Assembly: GCF_009903685.1 (NCBI RefSeq)
Contig: NZ_JAAABI010000001.1
Span: 1,115,410-1,179,409 of the forward strand
From: Flagellimonas ochracea
GTDB lineage: Bacteria; Bacteroidota; Bacteroidia; Flavobacteriales; Flavobacteriaceae
DNA length: 64,000 bases
Reading direction: 5' to 3'
Below, piece after piece: positions 25,000 to 33,941 of the stretch. Numbering within the stretch: the first letter of the stretch is position 1; each line of letters opens with the position of its first letter. Made by a program: the position numbers and the translations under genes. The notes beneath the pieces are model-generated. The model made no database searches and was not told the DNA's origin. It was given only the letters and a program-made list of their open reading frames with translations.

Positions 25000-25042
25000 T
25001 GACTAAAGTCATTCCGGAAATTTGAATAGTGTTCTAGTTTTG
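25000..25042 (+). promoter_or_regulatory. TGA-N6-TCA palindrome and -7 element, PPOX-fold gene
   Basis: TGACTAAAGTCA at 25000-25011 sits in a 20-base perfect palindrome (GGAATGACTAAAGTCATTCC). TAgtTTTG begins at 25035, 29.5 nt away. Predicted start about 25047, 11 bases before the ATG at 25058. Confidence 0.82.
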
Positions 25043-25057
25043 GATAAAATTAGGGCA

Positions 25058-25522
25058 ATGATAAAAGAGTTGAAACCAGAAGAGTGTAAAGGACTGCTCA
25101 AAAACCATTATGTGGGCAGATTGGCCTACCTAGCAGGGAAGGTTCCATTTGTAGCTCCCATTACCTACTTCTATTATAGCGAAGATGGCAATGATAGCAT
25201 TATCAGTTATTCTCTTGAAGGCCATAAAATTGATGCCATGCGAAATCATCAAAATGTATCCCTACAGGTAGATGAAATTGAATCGATAAACAAATGGAAA
25301 TCGGTTTTGGCACATGGAGCGTTTGAAGAACTTCATCAGATAGATGCCAAAAGACTATTGCACAAGTTTGCACAAGGAGTAAAAGATCTCATCAATCGTG
25401 ATCCTGACAAAAATGTTCAGTTCATCCAGGATTTTTCCAGCAAATTACAGGCTGAGAATGATTCACCTATTGTATATCGAATTAACATCCATGAAATAAC
25501 AGGAAAACAAAGGGAAGGTTAA
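25058..25522 (+). CDS. pyridoxamine 5'-phosphate-oxidase-fold flavoprotein
   Basis: About 154 residues of the FMN-binding split-barrel (PPOX/NimA-like) family. The recognisable start is KNHYVGRLAYLAG with PFVAPITYFYY following, then SYSLEGHKIDAMRNHQNVSLQVDE. The start at 25058 agrees with the predicted transcription start. Such proteins bind FMN, heme or F420 depending on subgroup, and several appear in the M. tuberculosis DosR regulon. Ligand not determinable. Confidence 0.85.
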   Translation: MIKELKPEECKGLLKNHYVGRLAYLAGKVPFVAPITYFYYSEDGNDSIISYSLEGHKIDAMRNHQNVSLQVDEIESINKWKSVLAHGAFEELHQIDAKRLLHKFAQGVKDLINRDPDKNVQFIQDFSSKLQAENDSPIVYRINIHEITGKQREG

Positions 25523-25654
25523 ACCAAATGCCTCCCTTTATTTCTGACGGTAGATTTGCATTTTTATCCAAACACAATTCCAACTATTTGATTCGACCAA
25601 AGGAATCATTCAAAGGGAACAAAGTAAAAGGGAACTGGCGTAAACCTGAAAAAC

Positions 25655-28063
25655 ATGGCTATCCACATTAAACACTTCAATGAAATAAGAATAGGCAATA
25701 TACCCGAGGTAGGTGGTAAAAATGCCTCTTTGGGAGAGATGTATAATCAATTGACCCAACAGGGGGTTCGTGTACCCGATGGATTTTCAACCACGGCAAA
25801 AGCTTTTTGGACCTTCCTGGACGAAAACTCCCTACGCAAACCCTTGCAAAAAATACTTGGAGCATTGGATACCAAAACCTATTCGAATTTGGCCAAAACA
25901 GGTGAAAAAGCAAGAAATCTGATCTTAAATGGACACTTTTCCCCGAACTTTTCAAAAGAAATAATCGATACCTATAAAAAACTGTCAAAAGATAGGCCAA
26001 TTGCGGTAGCCGTTCGCAGTAGTGCAACAGCCGAGGATCTTCCCAGTGCAAGTTTTGCAGGCCAACATGATACATTTCTAAACATTCGAGGGAAAAACGC
26101 CTTGCTTGAAGCAGTTAAAAAATGTTTTGCTTCGCTCTATACCAATCGCGCCATTAAGTATCGAGAAGATAAAGGTTTTGCACACAATGACGTGGCACTA
26201 TCGGTAGGTGTACAGAAAATGGTAAGGGCCGACAAAGGTTGCTCGGGCGTGGGCTTTACCATTGAACCTGAATCTGGTTTTGAAAATGCAATCCTGCTTT
26301 CTGGCGTATGGGGGCTAGGTGAGAACATTGTTCAGGGTAATGTCAACCCTGACGAATTTTATGTTTTTAAACCAGCTTTGCAAAAAGGCCATTTTCCGAT
26401 TTTTCAGAAGAAAATGGGTGATAAGCGACTGACCATGGTTTACAGCAAGAAAAAAAACGGAGGCACAACAGTCAACACCCCAACTCCCCGTTCAAAACAA
26501 GAACAATTTATACTCACTGATGATGAAATTGTTCAAATGGCCCATTGGGCCCTTGCCATTGAGCAACATTACCAAAAACCCATGGACATCGAATGGGCCA
26601 AAGACGGCATTACCCAAGAACTCTTTGTTTTACAAGCACGACCGGAAACGGTACACCAACAAAGGAACAAAAACATCCATATTGAGTATAAACTACTAGA
26701 AAAGGGTATGGTACTGACCACAGGCAACGCAGTGGGCTCAAAGATCAAAATTGGAACGGCACTACAATTGGGTTCACCAAAAGAAGCCAAAAATCTTAGA
26801 CCTGAACACATCATTGTTACCGATACCATAACCCCCGATTGGGATCCTTTGTTAAAACAGGTGGGCGGTATAATCACCAATAAAGGCGGTCGTACGAGCC
26901 ATGCCGCCATCGTTGCCCGTGAACTGGGGGTCCCCGCAATTGTGGGCTGCGGCAATGCCACCAGTACAATACAAGATGAACAGGTCATTACAGTTTCATG
27001 TGCTCAAGGAAAAACGGGTTACGTGTATGGCGGAAAACTTGATTATGAGGAAACCGAAGTGGATTTTTCAAACATCCATCTGCCTAAAACCGAGGTTAAG
27101 ATGATATTGGCCGACCCTGAAAATGCCTTTCAGCTTTCATTTTATCCCAATATGGGTGTAGGGCTTTTACGGATGGAATTCATTATCACCCATTTTGTAA
27201 AGATACACCCCATGGCATTGGTCAAGTTTGAATTGATAAAGAACATGGACGCTATTAGAAAGATTGAAAAACTGACCAAAGGATATGTAAAAAAGACCGA
27301 CTACTTTGTAGACCAACTCGCCCAAGGGATTGCCACAATCGCCGCAGCCTTTTATCCAAAAGAAGTGATTGTTCGACTTAGTGATTTCAAGACAAATGAA
27401 TACGCCAACCTTATTGGGGGTAAGGATTTTGAGCCCAAAGAAGAGAATCCCATGCTAGGTTTTAGGGGTGCTAGCCGATATTACAGCGAATTGTACAAAG
27501 AAGGATTTGCCCTTGAGTGTGCGGCCATTAAAAAAGTGCGGGAGGCCATGGGCCTACAAAATCTTAAAGTAATGGTCCCTTTTTGCCGTACTTTGGAAGA
27601 AGCCCGAAAAACGTTGGACATTATGGGTCAAAATGGACTCAAACGTAGTGAAAATGGCCTTGAAATCTATACCATGGTAGAAATACCTAGCAATGTGATT
27701 TTAGCAAGAGAGTTCGCCAAATTATTCGATGGTTTTTCCATAGGTTCAAACGACCTAACACAGCTCACCCTAGGCGTAGACCGCGACTCAGAAATTATGG
27801 GCAAACTTTTTGATGAGAACGACCCTGCCGCCAAACGAATGATAGCCATGGCCATTGATGCAGCCCGTGAAACAAACACCAAGATAGGGCTCTGTGGGCA
27901 AGCGCCCAGCGATTTTCCTGATTTCGCCACTTTCTTGGTCCAAGAAGGCATAGATAGTATTTCTTTTAACCCTGATGCCTTGTTGCAGGGCATCGAGAAC
28001 ATTAACAAGGCTGAAGAAAAATTGCCGGACAGGATAAATAAGGTTTCTGAAAAACTTCATTAA
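25655..28063 (+). CDS. ppsA: phosphoenolpyruvate synthase
   Basis: 802 residues. It converts pyruvate and ATP to PEP, AMP and phosphate in gluconeogenesis. An N-terminal ATP-grasp domain (GGKNASLGEM, VRSSATAEDLPSASFAGQ), a swivelling domain with the phosphohistidine His416 in GGRTSHAAI and a C-terminal PEP-binding barrel (ending in GLCGQAPSDFP and the SFNPDAL block) are all present. Length and order are typical. The gap upstream is 132 bases; no TGA-N6-TCA palindrome was found in it, so it may read through from the PPOX gene. Confidence 0.97.
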   Translation: MAIHIKHFNEIRIGNIPEVGGKNASLGEMYNQLTQQGVRVPDGFSTTAKAFWTFLDENSLRKPLQKILGALDTKTYSNLAKTGEKARNLILNGHFSPNFSKEIIDTYKKLSKDRPIAVAVRSSATAEDLPSASFAGQHDTFLNIRGKNALLEAVKKCFASLYTNRAIKYREDKGFAHNDVALSVGVQKMVRADKGCSGVGFTIEPESGFENAILLSGVWGLGENIVQGNVNPDEFYVFKPALQKGHFPIFQKKMGDKRLTMVYSKKKNGGTTVNTPTPRSKQEQFILTDDEIVQMAHWALAIEQHYQKPMDIEWAKDGITQELFVLQARPETVHQQRNKNIHIEYKLLEKGMVLTTGNAVGSKIKIGTALQLGSPKEAKNLRPEHIIVTDTITPDWDPLLKQVGGIITNKGGRTSHAAIVARELGVPAIVGCGNATSTIQDEQVITVSCAQGKTGYVYGGKLDYEETEVDFSNIHLPKTEVKMILADPENAFQLSFYPNMGVGLLRMEFIITHFVKIHPMALVKFELIKNMDAIRKIEKLTKGYVKKTDYFVDQLAQGIATIAAAFYPKEVIVRLSDFKTNEYANLIGGKDFEPKEENPMLGFRGASRYYSELYKEGFALECAAIKKVREAMGLQNLKVMVPFCRTLEEARKTLDIMGQNGLKRSENGLEIYTMVEIPSNVILAREFAKLFDGFSIGSNDLTQLTLGVDRDSEIMGKLFDENDPAAKRMIAMAIDAARETNTKIGLCGQAPSDFPDFATFLVQEGIDSISFNPDALLQGIENINKAEEKLPDRINKVSEKLH

Positions 28064-28161
28064 ATCATGCAAAGTATCACCAAATTGGTTACAAACCATC
28101 TAAGAAAGGGCATTTGCTTAGAACGGCTGTATATGTTAAAAATTGAAAAAAAATTCCAAAC

Positions 28162-28204
28162 TGACCTAAGTCATTTCAAAATTTGGTTTTCGAACCTATA
28201 TTCG
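28162..28204 (+). promoter_or_regulatory. TGA-N6-TCA palindrome and -7 element heading an ORF-poor transcript
   Basis: TGACCTAAGTCA at 28162-28173; TAtaTTCG begins at 28197, 29.5 nt from the centre. Predicted start of transcription about 28209. No gene follows for 660 bases, so the first product is probably RNA. Confidence 0.72.
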
Positions 28205-28208
28205 TGTC

Positions 28209-28428
28209 ATAATCGATAATTAGTATCGTTCTTTGAAAAGAAACACATTGGATTTTTGATCGTGGGGATAAAAAATCTATGGAAAAGGAAGAAGTTACAA
28301 TGCTCTTTACACCTTTTGAGTCAAGAAAAGGTTTAGCAATAAGCCTAAGTAAGGTCCAGTGTAAGTGGTCATTGGGTGGAGTAACATCTTCTTTGGAACC
28401 GGAACATTTCGATGTTCCGGTTTCTTTT
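28209..28428 (+). ncRNA. candidate regulated small RNA, unit 1
   Basis: About 220 nt from the predicted transcription start to a Rho-independent terminator. It contains TTTAGCAATAAG and GTGGTCATTGGGTG, which recur in the opposite order in the third unit. A 56-codon reading frame (28279-28449) runs through it and across the terminator hairpin, which argues against it being a gene. No known RNA family is recognised. Confidence 0.5.
28397..28428 (+). terminator. Rho-independent terminator of unit 1
   Basis: A perfect 9-base stem AACCGGAAC/GTTCCGGTT with an 8-base loop, followed by TCTTTT. Confidence 0.88.
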
Positions 28429-28429
28429 A

Positions 28430-28627
28430 TAAAAACTACGTTCTTTTAACACAGTATAGGACTTCTAAGCAACAATGCCTTAGCGGTCATAAATGGGTAT
28501 CGCGAGTATCCTGTCGGTCTTGACATCTTTTGGTTTACGTATTCGATACGTTCCGAATCGGATGACAAAATAGGCATTTGCGATGCCGAAATTAAAGGAC
28601 TGGAACACCCTACTGTTCCAGTCTTTT
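28430..28627 (+). ncRNA. candidate structured RNA, unit 2
   Basis: A gene-free segment between two terminators with further hairpins (CGTA-TTCGA-TACG near 28537-28549 and GGCAT/ATGCC at 28573-28587) and a terminator at its end. No promoter palindrome of its own was found, so it may come from read-through of unit 1, or from an unseen promoter. Confidence 0.4.
28598..28627 (+). terminator. Rho-independent terminator of unit 2
   Basis: A perfect 10-base stem GACTGGAACA/TGTTCCAGTC with a 6-base loop, followed by TTTT. Confidence 0.88.
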
Positions 28628-28815
28628 AAAATAACAAAGGAAAATTCAATATTACCGCAAGGTGGTATTGGGTGTAAGTTGTGATGCAGTCACCTGTTAA
28701 ACGTTAATCCTTGTTTTATTTTAGCAATAAGATGACTTAAGGATTGTCGAAACACATGGACCTAATTACAACTTATAAAGGAAACAGGAGGCCACTGGCT
28801 TCCTGTTTTCATTTT
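28628..28815 (+). ncRNA. candidate structured RNA, unit 3
   Basis: A further gene-free segment. It repeats two motifs of unit 1 (GTGGTATTGGGTG at about 28664 and TTTAGCAATAAG at about 28720) and ends in a third terminator, 60 bases before the DUF302 gene. No promoter seen. Confidence 0.4.
28782..28815 (+). terminator. Rho-independent terminator of unit 3
   Basis: AAACAGGAGGCC pairs with GGCTTCCTGTTT (one G-U pair) around a 3-base loop, followed by TTCATTTT. Confidence 0.85.
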
Positions 28816-28874
28816 GAACCTTCCCAACTCATTTAAAAAAGACCCAAAAACAACAGAAAAGATTATTAGATAAA

Positions 28875-29264
28875 ATGGAATATTATTTAAGCAAAGTAGT
28901 AAGAGATTCTTCTTTTGAAGAAGTCGTGGAAAGAACGATTGAAGCATTGAAACAGGAAGGCTTCGGAATACTTAGTGAAATTGACATCAGGGCTACCCTT
29001 AAGAAAAAGTTGGACGTCAATTTTCCCAACTACAAAATTCTTGGTGCGTGCAACCCTCCTTTCGCTTATAAGGCCCTCAAGGCTGAAGATAAGATAGGCA
29101 CCATGTTGCCTTGCAACGTTATTGTGCGTGAAGCGGATGGCGAAACCATTGAAGTAGCTGCCGTTGATCCCATAGCGTCAATGATGGCCGTTGGAAACGA
29201 ATCCTTGGCAGGTATAGCTGAAGAGGTACGCGATAAATTGAAAAAAGCGGTCAATAGTCTTTAG
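28875..29264 (+). CDS. DUF302-domain protein
   Basis: A 129-residue DUF302 protein. It has the family's central ILGACNPPFAYKAL block with its conserved Cys-Asn-Pro, and MLPCNVIVRE. No signal peptide. Members are found in stress and redox loci, but the biochemical role is not established. It follows the three-terminator RNA region at a distance of 60 bases and precedes the flavin reductase, which has its own promoter. No TGA-N6-TCA palindrome lies directly upstream; it probably depends on read-through. Confidence 0.88.
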   Translation: MEYYLSKVVRDSSFEEVVERTIEALKQEGFGILSEIDIRATLKKKLDVNFPNYKILGACNPPFAYKALKAEDKIGTMLPCNVIVREADGETIEVAAVDPIASMMAVGNESLAGIAEEVRDKLKKAVNSL

Positions 29265-29300
29265 TTGTTTTACGGCTGTTGATTAAGCCAACAGTTAACC

Positions 29301-29343
29301 TGACCAATATCATTGAAAATCCCTATCCACAACCTTAACTTTA
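29301..29343 (+). promoter_or_regulatory. TGA-N6-TCA palindrome and -7 element, flavin reductase operon
   Basis: TGACCAATATCA at 29301-29312; TAacTTTA begins at 29336, 29.5 nt from the centre. Predicted start about 29348, 13 bases before the ATG. It heads flavin reductase-M20-DUF1611-nrdJ. Confidence 0.75.
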
Positions 29344-29360
29344 AAACAGTGCAATAGGTT

Positions 29361-29972
29361 ATGGATACATTAAAACTCGAACGCTTTACCTCTTTAGATT
29401 TAGGACTGCCCATTTGGGATCGTATATTTACCATTGCCCCTTTAGTTGCCATAGGCACCAAGGAAGGTGATGGCTATGACATGGCTCCAAAACACATGGC
29501 CATGCCAATGGGTTGGGACCATTATTTTGGCTTTGTCTGCACCCCAAAACATGGTACCTACCAAAACATAAAAAGTAATGGGAGGTTCACAGTAAGTTTT
29601 CCCAAACCTGATCAAATCGTCTTTACCTCGCTGAGCGCTTCCCCGCGTTTAGAGGACATTTCCAAGTCCAAGGGAACTTTGAGCACGCTCCCTCTGGTGC
29701 AAGCCGTTACCATGGATGCACCACTTTTACGGGATGCCTATTTATATCTAGAATGTGAACTGTACAAAATTATTGATGGGTTTAATGAAAATAGCCTCAT
29801 TACGGGCACTATAAAGGCTGCCCACGCACACAATGATTATCTGCGGGTTTTTGAAAAAGACGAAAGGGAACAATTGCAAAAAAATCCCCTCTTGGCCTAT
29901 ATCGCACCAAATAGATATGCAAAAATTGGAGAGACTTACACCTTTCCTTTTCCTAAAGACTTTAAAAAATGA
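29361..29972 (+). CDS. flavin reductase-like domain protein
   Basis: A 203-residue FMN-binding split barrel of the flavin_reductase type (motifs APKHMAMPMGWDHYFGFVC, NGRFTVSFPKP). It may reduce FMN for a partner or act on its own substrate; none is known here. It is the first gene of a four-gene operon. The stop overlaps the ATG of the M20 peptidase gene (ATGA). Confidence 0.85.
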   Translation: MDTLKLERFTSLDLGLPIWDRIFTIAPLVAIGTKEGDGYDMAPKHMAMPMGWDHYFGFVCTPKHGTYQNIKSNGRFTVSFPKPDQIVFTSLSASPRLEDISKSKGTLSTLPLVQAVTMDAPLLRDAYLYLECELYKIIDGFNENSLITGTIKAAHAHNDYLRVFEKDEREQLQKNPLLAYIAPNRYAKIGETYTFPFPKDFKK

Positions 29973-31141
29973 TATGCATGGCTACGGATATTGCTTCGGA
30001 AGTATTGGATTATCTAAAAGCACACCAAGAAGAACAAGTGGAGCTACTCAAACAATTGGTAAAACTGGAATCTCCCTCAAATGATGTAGAGTCACAAATA
30101 GAAATCCTTCGATTCCTAGGAAAAAAATTGAATGAACTTGATTTTCATACAGTACATATGCCAGGGTCAAAAACAGGTGGTTATCTCTACGCGCGTCCAA
30201 AGAATGGTAACAGGCAAAGATCGTTACAGCTCCTTTTGGGCCATTGCGATACGGTTTGGAAAAAGGAAACGCTTAAAGAGATGCCTATCTTAAAGCGTAA
30301 TGGCAAACTCACCGGTCCTGGAATCTATGATATGAAAGCGGGACTTACCCAAATGATTTTTTCCATAAAGGCCATCAAGGAATTGGGCCTAAGCCCATCT
30401 TTGACCCCTGTAGTACTCATTAACTCCGATGAGGAAATTGGCAGTAGAGAATCGCGAAACGCCATTAAAAGATTAGCAAAAATCAGCGAACGAGTTTTTG
30501 TCATGGAACCTCCGTTGGGCCTAGAGGGAAAATTAAAAACCGCTCGAAAAGGTATAGGCCGTTTTACAATTACTGTAACTGGTAAGGCAGCCCATGCGGG
30601 TTTGGACCCGGGTAAGGGCATCAATGCTATCGTGGAACTTTCCCATCAAGTGCAACAACTCTTTGCAATGAACGATTTTGAAAAGGGAATTACCGTAAAT
30701 GTGGGAACCATACAAGGAGGAATATCGCCTAATGTAGTGGCTCCCCAAGGAAAAGCTGTTATAGACGTTCGAGTATCGAACAACAAAGATGGCAAAGCCA
30801 TAACCAAAAAAATATATGGATTAAAACCAAGCATCCCTGATGTAAAGATTCAAATAGAGGGTGGTATGGGCCGACTACCCATGGAACGTACTCCTAGAAA
30901 CCAGAAGCTTTGGAAATTGGCCAAAGCAAAAGCCTTGTTCTTAGGATTGGAATTGGAAGAGGCAACTGCAGGAGGTGGTTCTGATGGTAATACCACCAGC
31001 CCGTATACAGCCACATTGGATGGACTTGGCACAACCGGTGATGGCGCTCATGCCTTGCACGAATATATTTTTACAAATCAATTGTCCCAAAGGACTGCAT
31101 TGTTGACATTATTGCTTTTATCAGACTCAGTAAAAGAATAA
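29969..31141 (+). CDS. M20-family metallopeptidase (carboxypeptidase G2-like)
   Basis: A 390-residue zinc peptidase or deacylase. Visible ligands are His and Asp in LGHCDTVW, an Asp in GPGIYDMKAG, the catalytic and ligand acidic pair in NSDEEIGS and the late His in GDGAHALHE. It has the dimerisation domain insertion (AHAGLDPGKGINAI). The ATG overlaps the flavin reductase stop. The next gene encodes a DUF1611 P-loop protein; DUF1611 proteins occur with dipeptide and D-amino-acid enzymes, so this pair may handle a dipeptide. Substrate unknown. Confidence 0.9.
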   Translation: MICMATDIASEVLDYLKAHQEEQVELLKQLVKLESPSNDVESQIEILRFLGKKLNELDFHTVHMPGSKTGGYLYARPKNGNRQRSLQLLLGHCDTVWKKETLKEMPILKRNGKLTGPGIYDMKAGLTQMIFSIKAIKELGLSPSLTPVVLINSDEEIGSRESRNAIKRLAKISERVFVMEPPLGLEGKLKTARKGIGRFTITVTGKAAHAGLDPGKGINAIVELSHQVQQLFAMNDFEKGITVNVGTIQGGISPNVVAPQGKAVIDVRVSNNKDGKAITKKIYGLKPSIPDVKIQIEGGMGRLPMERTPRNQKLWKLAKAKALFLGLELEEATAGGGSDGNTTSPYTATLDGLGTTGDGAHALHEYIFTNQLSQRTALLTLLLLSDSVKE

Positions 31142-31145
31142 CATT

Positions 31146-32168
31146 ATGGACCACAAATATATATATGCCTCATTAACTCGAATATCCGATTTACACAAAG
31201 AAGGATTCGAAGTTAAACCCATACCTAAAAAACAATGGGAAACTGGAGATTATGTTATCTGCAGAATAACGAATCCTGGGAGTAATGCCCTCAATCTTGA
31301 GCTACCCAGCGGAAGGATGCGTGGCGTCATCGGAGGGGAACAACTTATAGGTGCCTTGGGAGAACGTTATGCCACTTTGGAAGCAACAGGCACTTGGAAA
31401 GAAGTCAAGGACGACCTAAAAATGCACGTGCTGACTGCTGCCGGACTACTGGGAAAACTCACTTCAAAATCAGCCTTTATCCCCAACATGATGGAAGTCG
31501 TATACTTGGGGCATACCCATCGCAATGGGAAAAAACTGAATATGCACGATTTTGTAAAACCTGTAAAACCCGTTCACTTTGAAACACCAGTTATCCTTTT
31601 TATGGGCACTTCAATGTCCGCTGGCAAAACCACCTCGGCACGCATTGTAACCCATCTATTTAAAATGGCAGGGTATAAGGTTGCAGGGGCCAAGTTGACG
31701 GGTGCAGGACGGTTCAAAGACATACTTGCCATCAAAGATGTGGGTGCGGACAGCATACTTGATTTTGTAGATGCCGGTCTCCCCTCTTCCATTTGTCCAA
31801 GAGAGAGGTACCAAGAAGCACTGCAACAAATGCTTGGTAGAATCCAAAATGAAAAAGCAGATATAGTCATAATTGAAATTGGCGCCTCTCCTCTAGAACC
31901 CTATAATGGAGCGACCGCCTTCGAGGCCATCAAGGAACAGATAAGGTGCATTGTTTTAGCTGCTTCAGATCCTTATGCCGTACATGGGCTTATGAAGGCG
32001 TTTGATGTTGTTCCAGATATTGTGACTGGAATTGCTTCCAACACACTCGCTGGAATCCAAATGGTTGAAAAACTATGTGGCGTAAAAGCACTTAACCTGA
32101 TTGACGCCAAAAACACCGAGGAATTGAAGCAAATCCTTTCCGATAGGACAGGATTTTCACTGGAATAA
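31146..32168 (+). CDS. DUF1611 P-loop protein
   Basis: 340 residues. A small N-terminal domain precedes a nucleotide-binding domain with Walker A GTSMSAGKTT (around residues 153-163), which matches the DUF1611 group (DgcN-like). No transmembrane segments. It follows the M20 peptidase by 4 bases and precedes nrdJ by 6, so it is an internal operon gene. In other bacteria DUF1611 proteins act with dipeptide epimerases; none is seen in the window. Reaction unknown. Confidence 0.8.
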   Translation: MDHKYIYASLTRISDLHKEGFEVKPIPKKQWETGDYVICRITNPGSNALNLELPSGRMRGVIGGEQLIGALGERYATLEATGTWKEVKDDLKMHVLTAAGLLGKLTSKSAFIPNMMEVVYLGHTHRNGKKLNMHDFVKPVKPVHFETPVILFMGTSMSAGKTTSARIVTHLFKMAGYKVAGAKLTGAGRFKDILAIKDVGADSILDFVDAGLPSSICPRERYQEALQQMLGRIQNEKADIVIIEIGASPLEPYNGATAFEAIKEQIRCIVLAASDPYAVHGLMKAFDVVPDIVTGIASNTLAGIQMVEKLCGVKALNLIDAKNTEELKQILSDRTGFSLE

Positions 32169-32174
32169 AAAGAA

Positions 32175-33887
32175 ATGCTCACAGAAAACAGCATACAAAT
32201 TTTAAAGGCCCGCTACTTACTAAAACGAGAGGACGGTAAAATCTTGGAAACACCAAGGGAGCTTTTTCAACGGGTGGCCCAACATGTAACAATTATAGAG
32301 ACCAAGAACCAATCACAATGGGCAGATACTTTCTTTAATGCTATGGCCAACCTCGAATTTCTACCAAATTCACCTACTCTAATGAACGCTGGTCTCGAAA
32401 ATGGTCAGTTGAGTGCCTGTTTCGTATTACCCGTAGAAGATGGTCTCAGTTCCATTTTCGAAACGTTAAAAAATGCTGCTTTAATCCACCAAAGTGGTGG
32501 AGGTACTGGATACAACTTCTCAAAACTCAGGCCTAAGGGTGACCAGGTAAGTGCTTCAGGAGGGGTATCTTCTGGGCCAATAGCTTTCCTGAAGCTATAT
32601 GATTCCGCGACGGAACATGTGAAACAAGGAGGTAGGCGACGAGGTGCCAATATGGGTATTCTGAATGTAGATCATCCAGATATTCGAGAATTTATCTATG
32701 CCAAATCGAAAGAAGGTAGTCTTGAAAATTTTAACATCTCTGTGGGAATCACGGATGATTTCATGCAAGCGGTGAAGGATAACGCAGATTGGAACTTGGT
32801 CAATCCAAGAACCAAAAAAGTTCAGAAAACGATACGTGCAGTGCAACTATGGGATGCAATTGTTAAATCGGCATGGCACACCGGGGATCCCGGTATCATT
32901 TTTTTGGATACCATAAATCGCGACAATCCAACTCCCGGACAGGGTCGGATAGAAAGTACCAATCCCTGTGGTGAGGTTCCGTTATTGGATTATGAAAGCT
33001 GTAATCTCGGTTCGTTAAACCTCATGAAAGTACTCAAAAAAGAAGACGGCAAGCCAATCGTGGATTGGGCCAAACTAGAATCGTTGATCTCAGTTGCCAT
33101 TCGTTTTCTGGACAATGTAATCTCTACAAATCATTACGTACTACCACAAATCAAAAAAAGAAGCACTAACAACCGTAAAATAGGCCTAGGAGTTATGGGA
33201 TGGGCAGAACTGTTGATTTCATTGGGAATCCCCTATGATTCCGACGATGCTGTTCGTTTGGGAGAACAACTTATGGAGTTCATCAAAGTTAAGAGTTATG
33301 AGGCTTCTCGTGCTTTGGCAAAGGAGCGGGGAACATTTGCATCTTGGGAGCAAAGTATTCACTATCCACATGCACCTATTAGAAATGCCACTTGCAATAG
33401 CATAGCTCCCACAGGTACTATTTCGGTAATTGCTGGTACATCATATTCCATAGAACCTTTGTATGCCCTTGCCTTTAAACGGGTTGGTATTCTGGAAAAT
33501 AAGACCCAAATGGAACTTAACAGTATTTTCGTTAGTGAAATGAAGCTATTGGGGCTATGGAATGAAAAGACGAAAGCGAAGGTTTTGGAAACGGGAAGTG
33601 TTCAACATATTAAGTACATTCCTGTAGATGTAAAACGTTTGTTCAAGACCAGCATGGAAATTCCTTGGAAATATCATCTATTGCATCAGAAGGCCTTTCA
33701 GAAGCATACTGACAATGCCGTTTCCAAAACCATCAATCTACCCAAAACAGTTTCTTTAAAAGATGTTTCAAAAATTTATAAAATGGCTTGGGAGTATGGG
33801 TTAAAGGGCATCACCATTTATCGTGATGGCAGCAAAGAGAGACAAGTGCTCCAAAAATGCAGTTTTGAGGTAAATACTGTATGTTGA
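32175..33887 (+). CDS. nrdJ: class II (B12-dependent) ribonucleotide reductase, short form
   Basis: 570 residues. It makes deoxyribonucleotides with adenosylcobalamin and needs no oxygen. The catalytic centre is Asn263, Cys265 and Glu267 in NPCGEVPLLDYESCNLG, with the redox pair Cys82 and Cys276 and a Cys pair at the very C terminus (KCSFEVNTVC). There is no N-terminal ATP-cone, so overall activity is not controlled by dATP in the usual way. M. tuberculosis has a class II enzyme, NrdZ, in its dormancy regulon. It ends the flavin reductase operon. Confidence 0.94.
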   Translation: MLTENSIQILKARYLLKREDGKILETPRELFQRVAQHVTIIETKNQSQWADTFFNAMANLEFLPNSPTLMNAGLENGQLSACFVLPVEDGLSSIFETLKNAALIHQSGGGTGYNFSKLRPKGDQVSASGGVSSGPIAFLKLYDSATEHVKQGGRRRGANMGILNVDHPDIREFIYAKSKEGSLENFNISVGITDDFMQAVKDNADWNLVNPRTKKVQKTIRAVQLWDAIVKSAWHTGDPGIIFLDTINRDNPTPGQGRIESTNPCGEVPLLDYESCNLGSLNLMKVLKKEDGKPIVDWAKLESLISVAIRFLDNVISTNHYVLPQIKKRSTNNRKIGLGVMGWAELLISLGIPYDSDDAVRLGEQLMEFIKVKSYEASRALAKERGTFASWEQSIHYPHAPIRNATCNSIAPTGTISVIAGTSYSIEPLYALAFKRVGILENKTQMELNSIFVSEMKLLGLWNEKTKAKVLETGSVQHIKYIPVDVKRLFKTSMEIPWKYHLLHQKAFQKHTDNAVSKTINLPKTVSLKDVSKIYKMAWEYGLKGITIYRDGSKERQVLQKCSFEVNTVC

Positions 33888-33941
33888 ATCACTATATCCT
33901 TGATTCCAAATGGAAAATTGGGAATTAAATATCCTTACTGA

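Noticed and set aside
25523..25654. A degenerate palindrome upstream of ppsA
   Set aside because: No half-site pair with six-base spacing and no TAnnTTTG element at the right distance were found, so I did not list a promoter.
28279..28449. A 56-codon reading frame in the gene-free RNA region
   Set aside because: It runs through a perfect terminator hairpin and its T-tract, shows no recognisable family, and lacks a ribosome-binding site; RNA structure explains the segment better.
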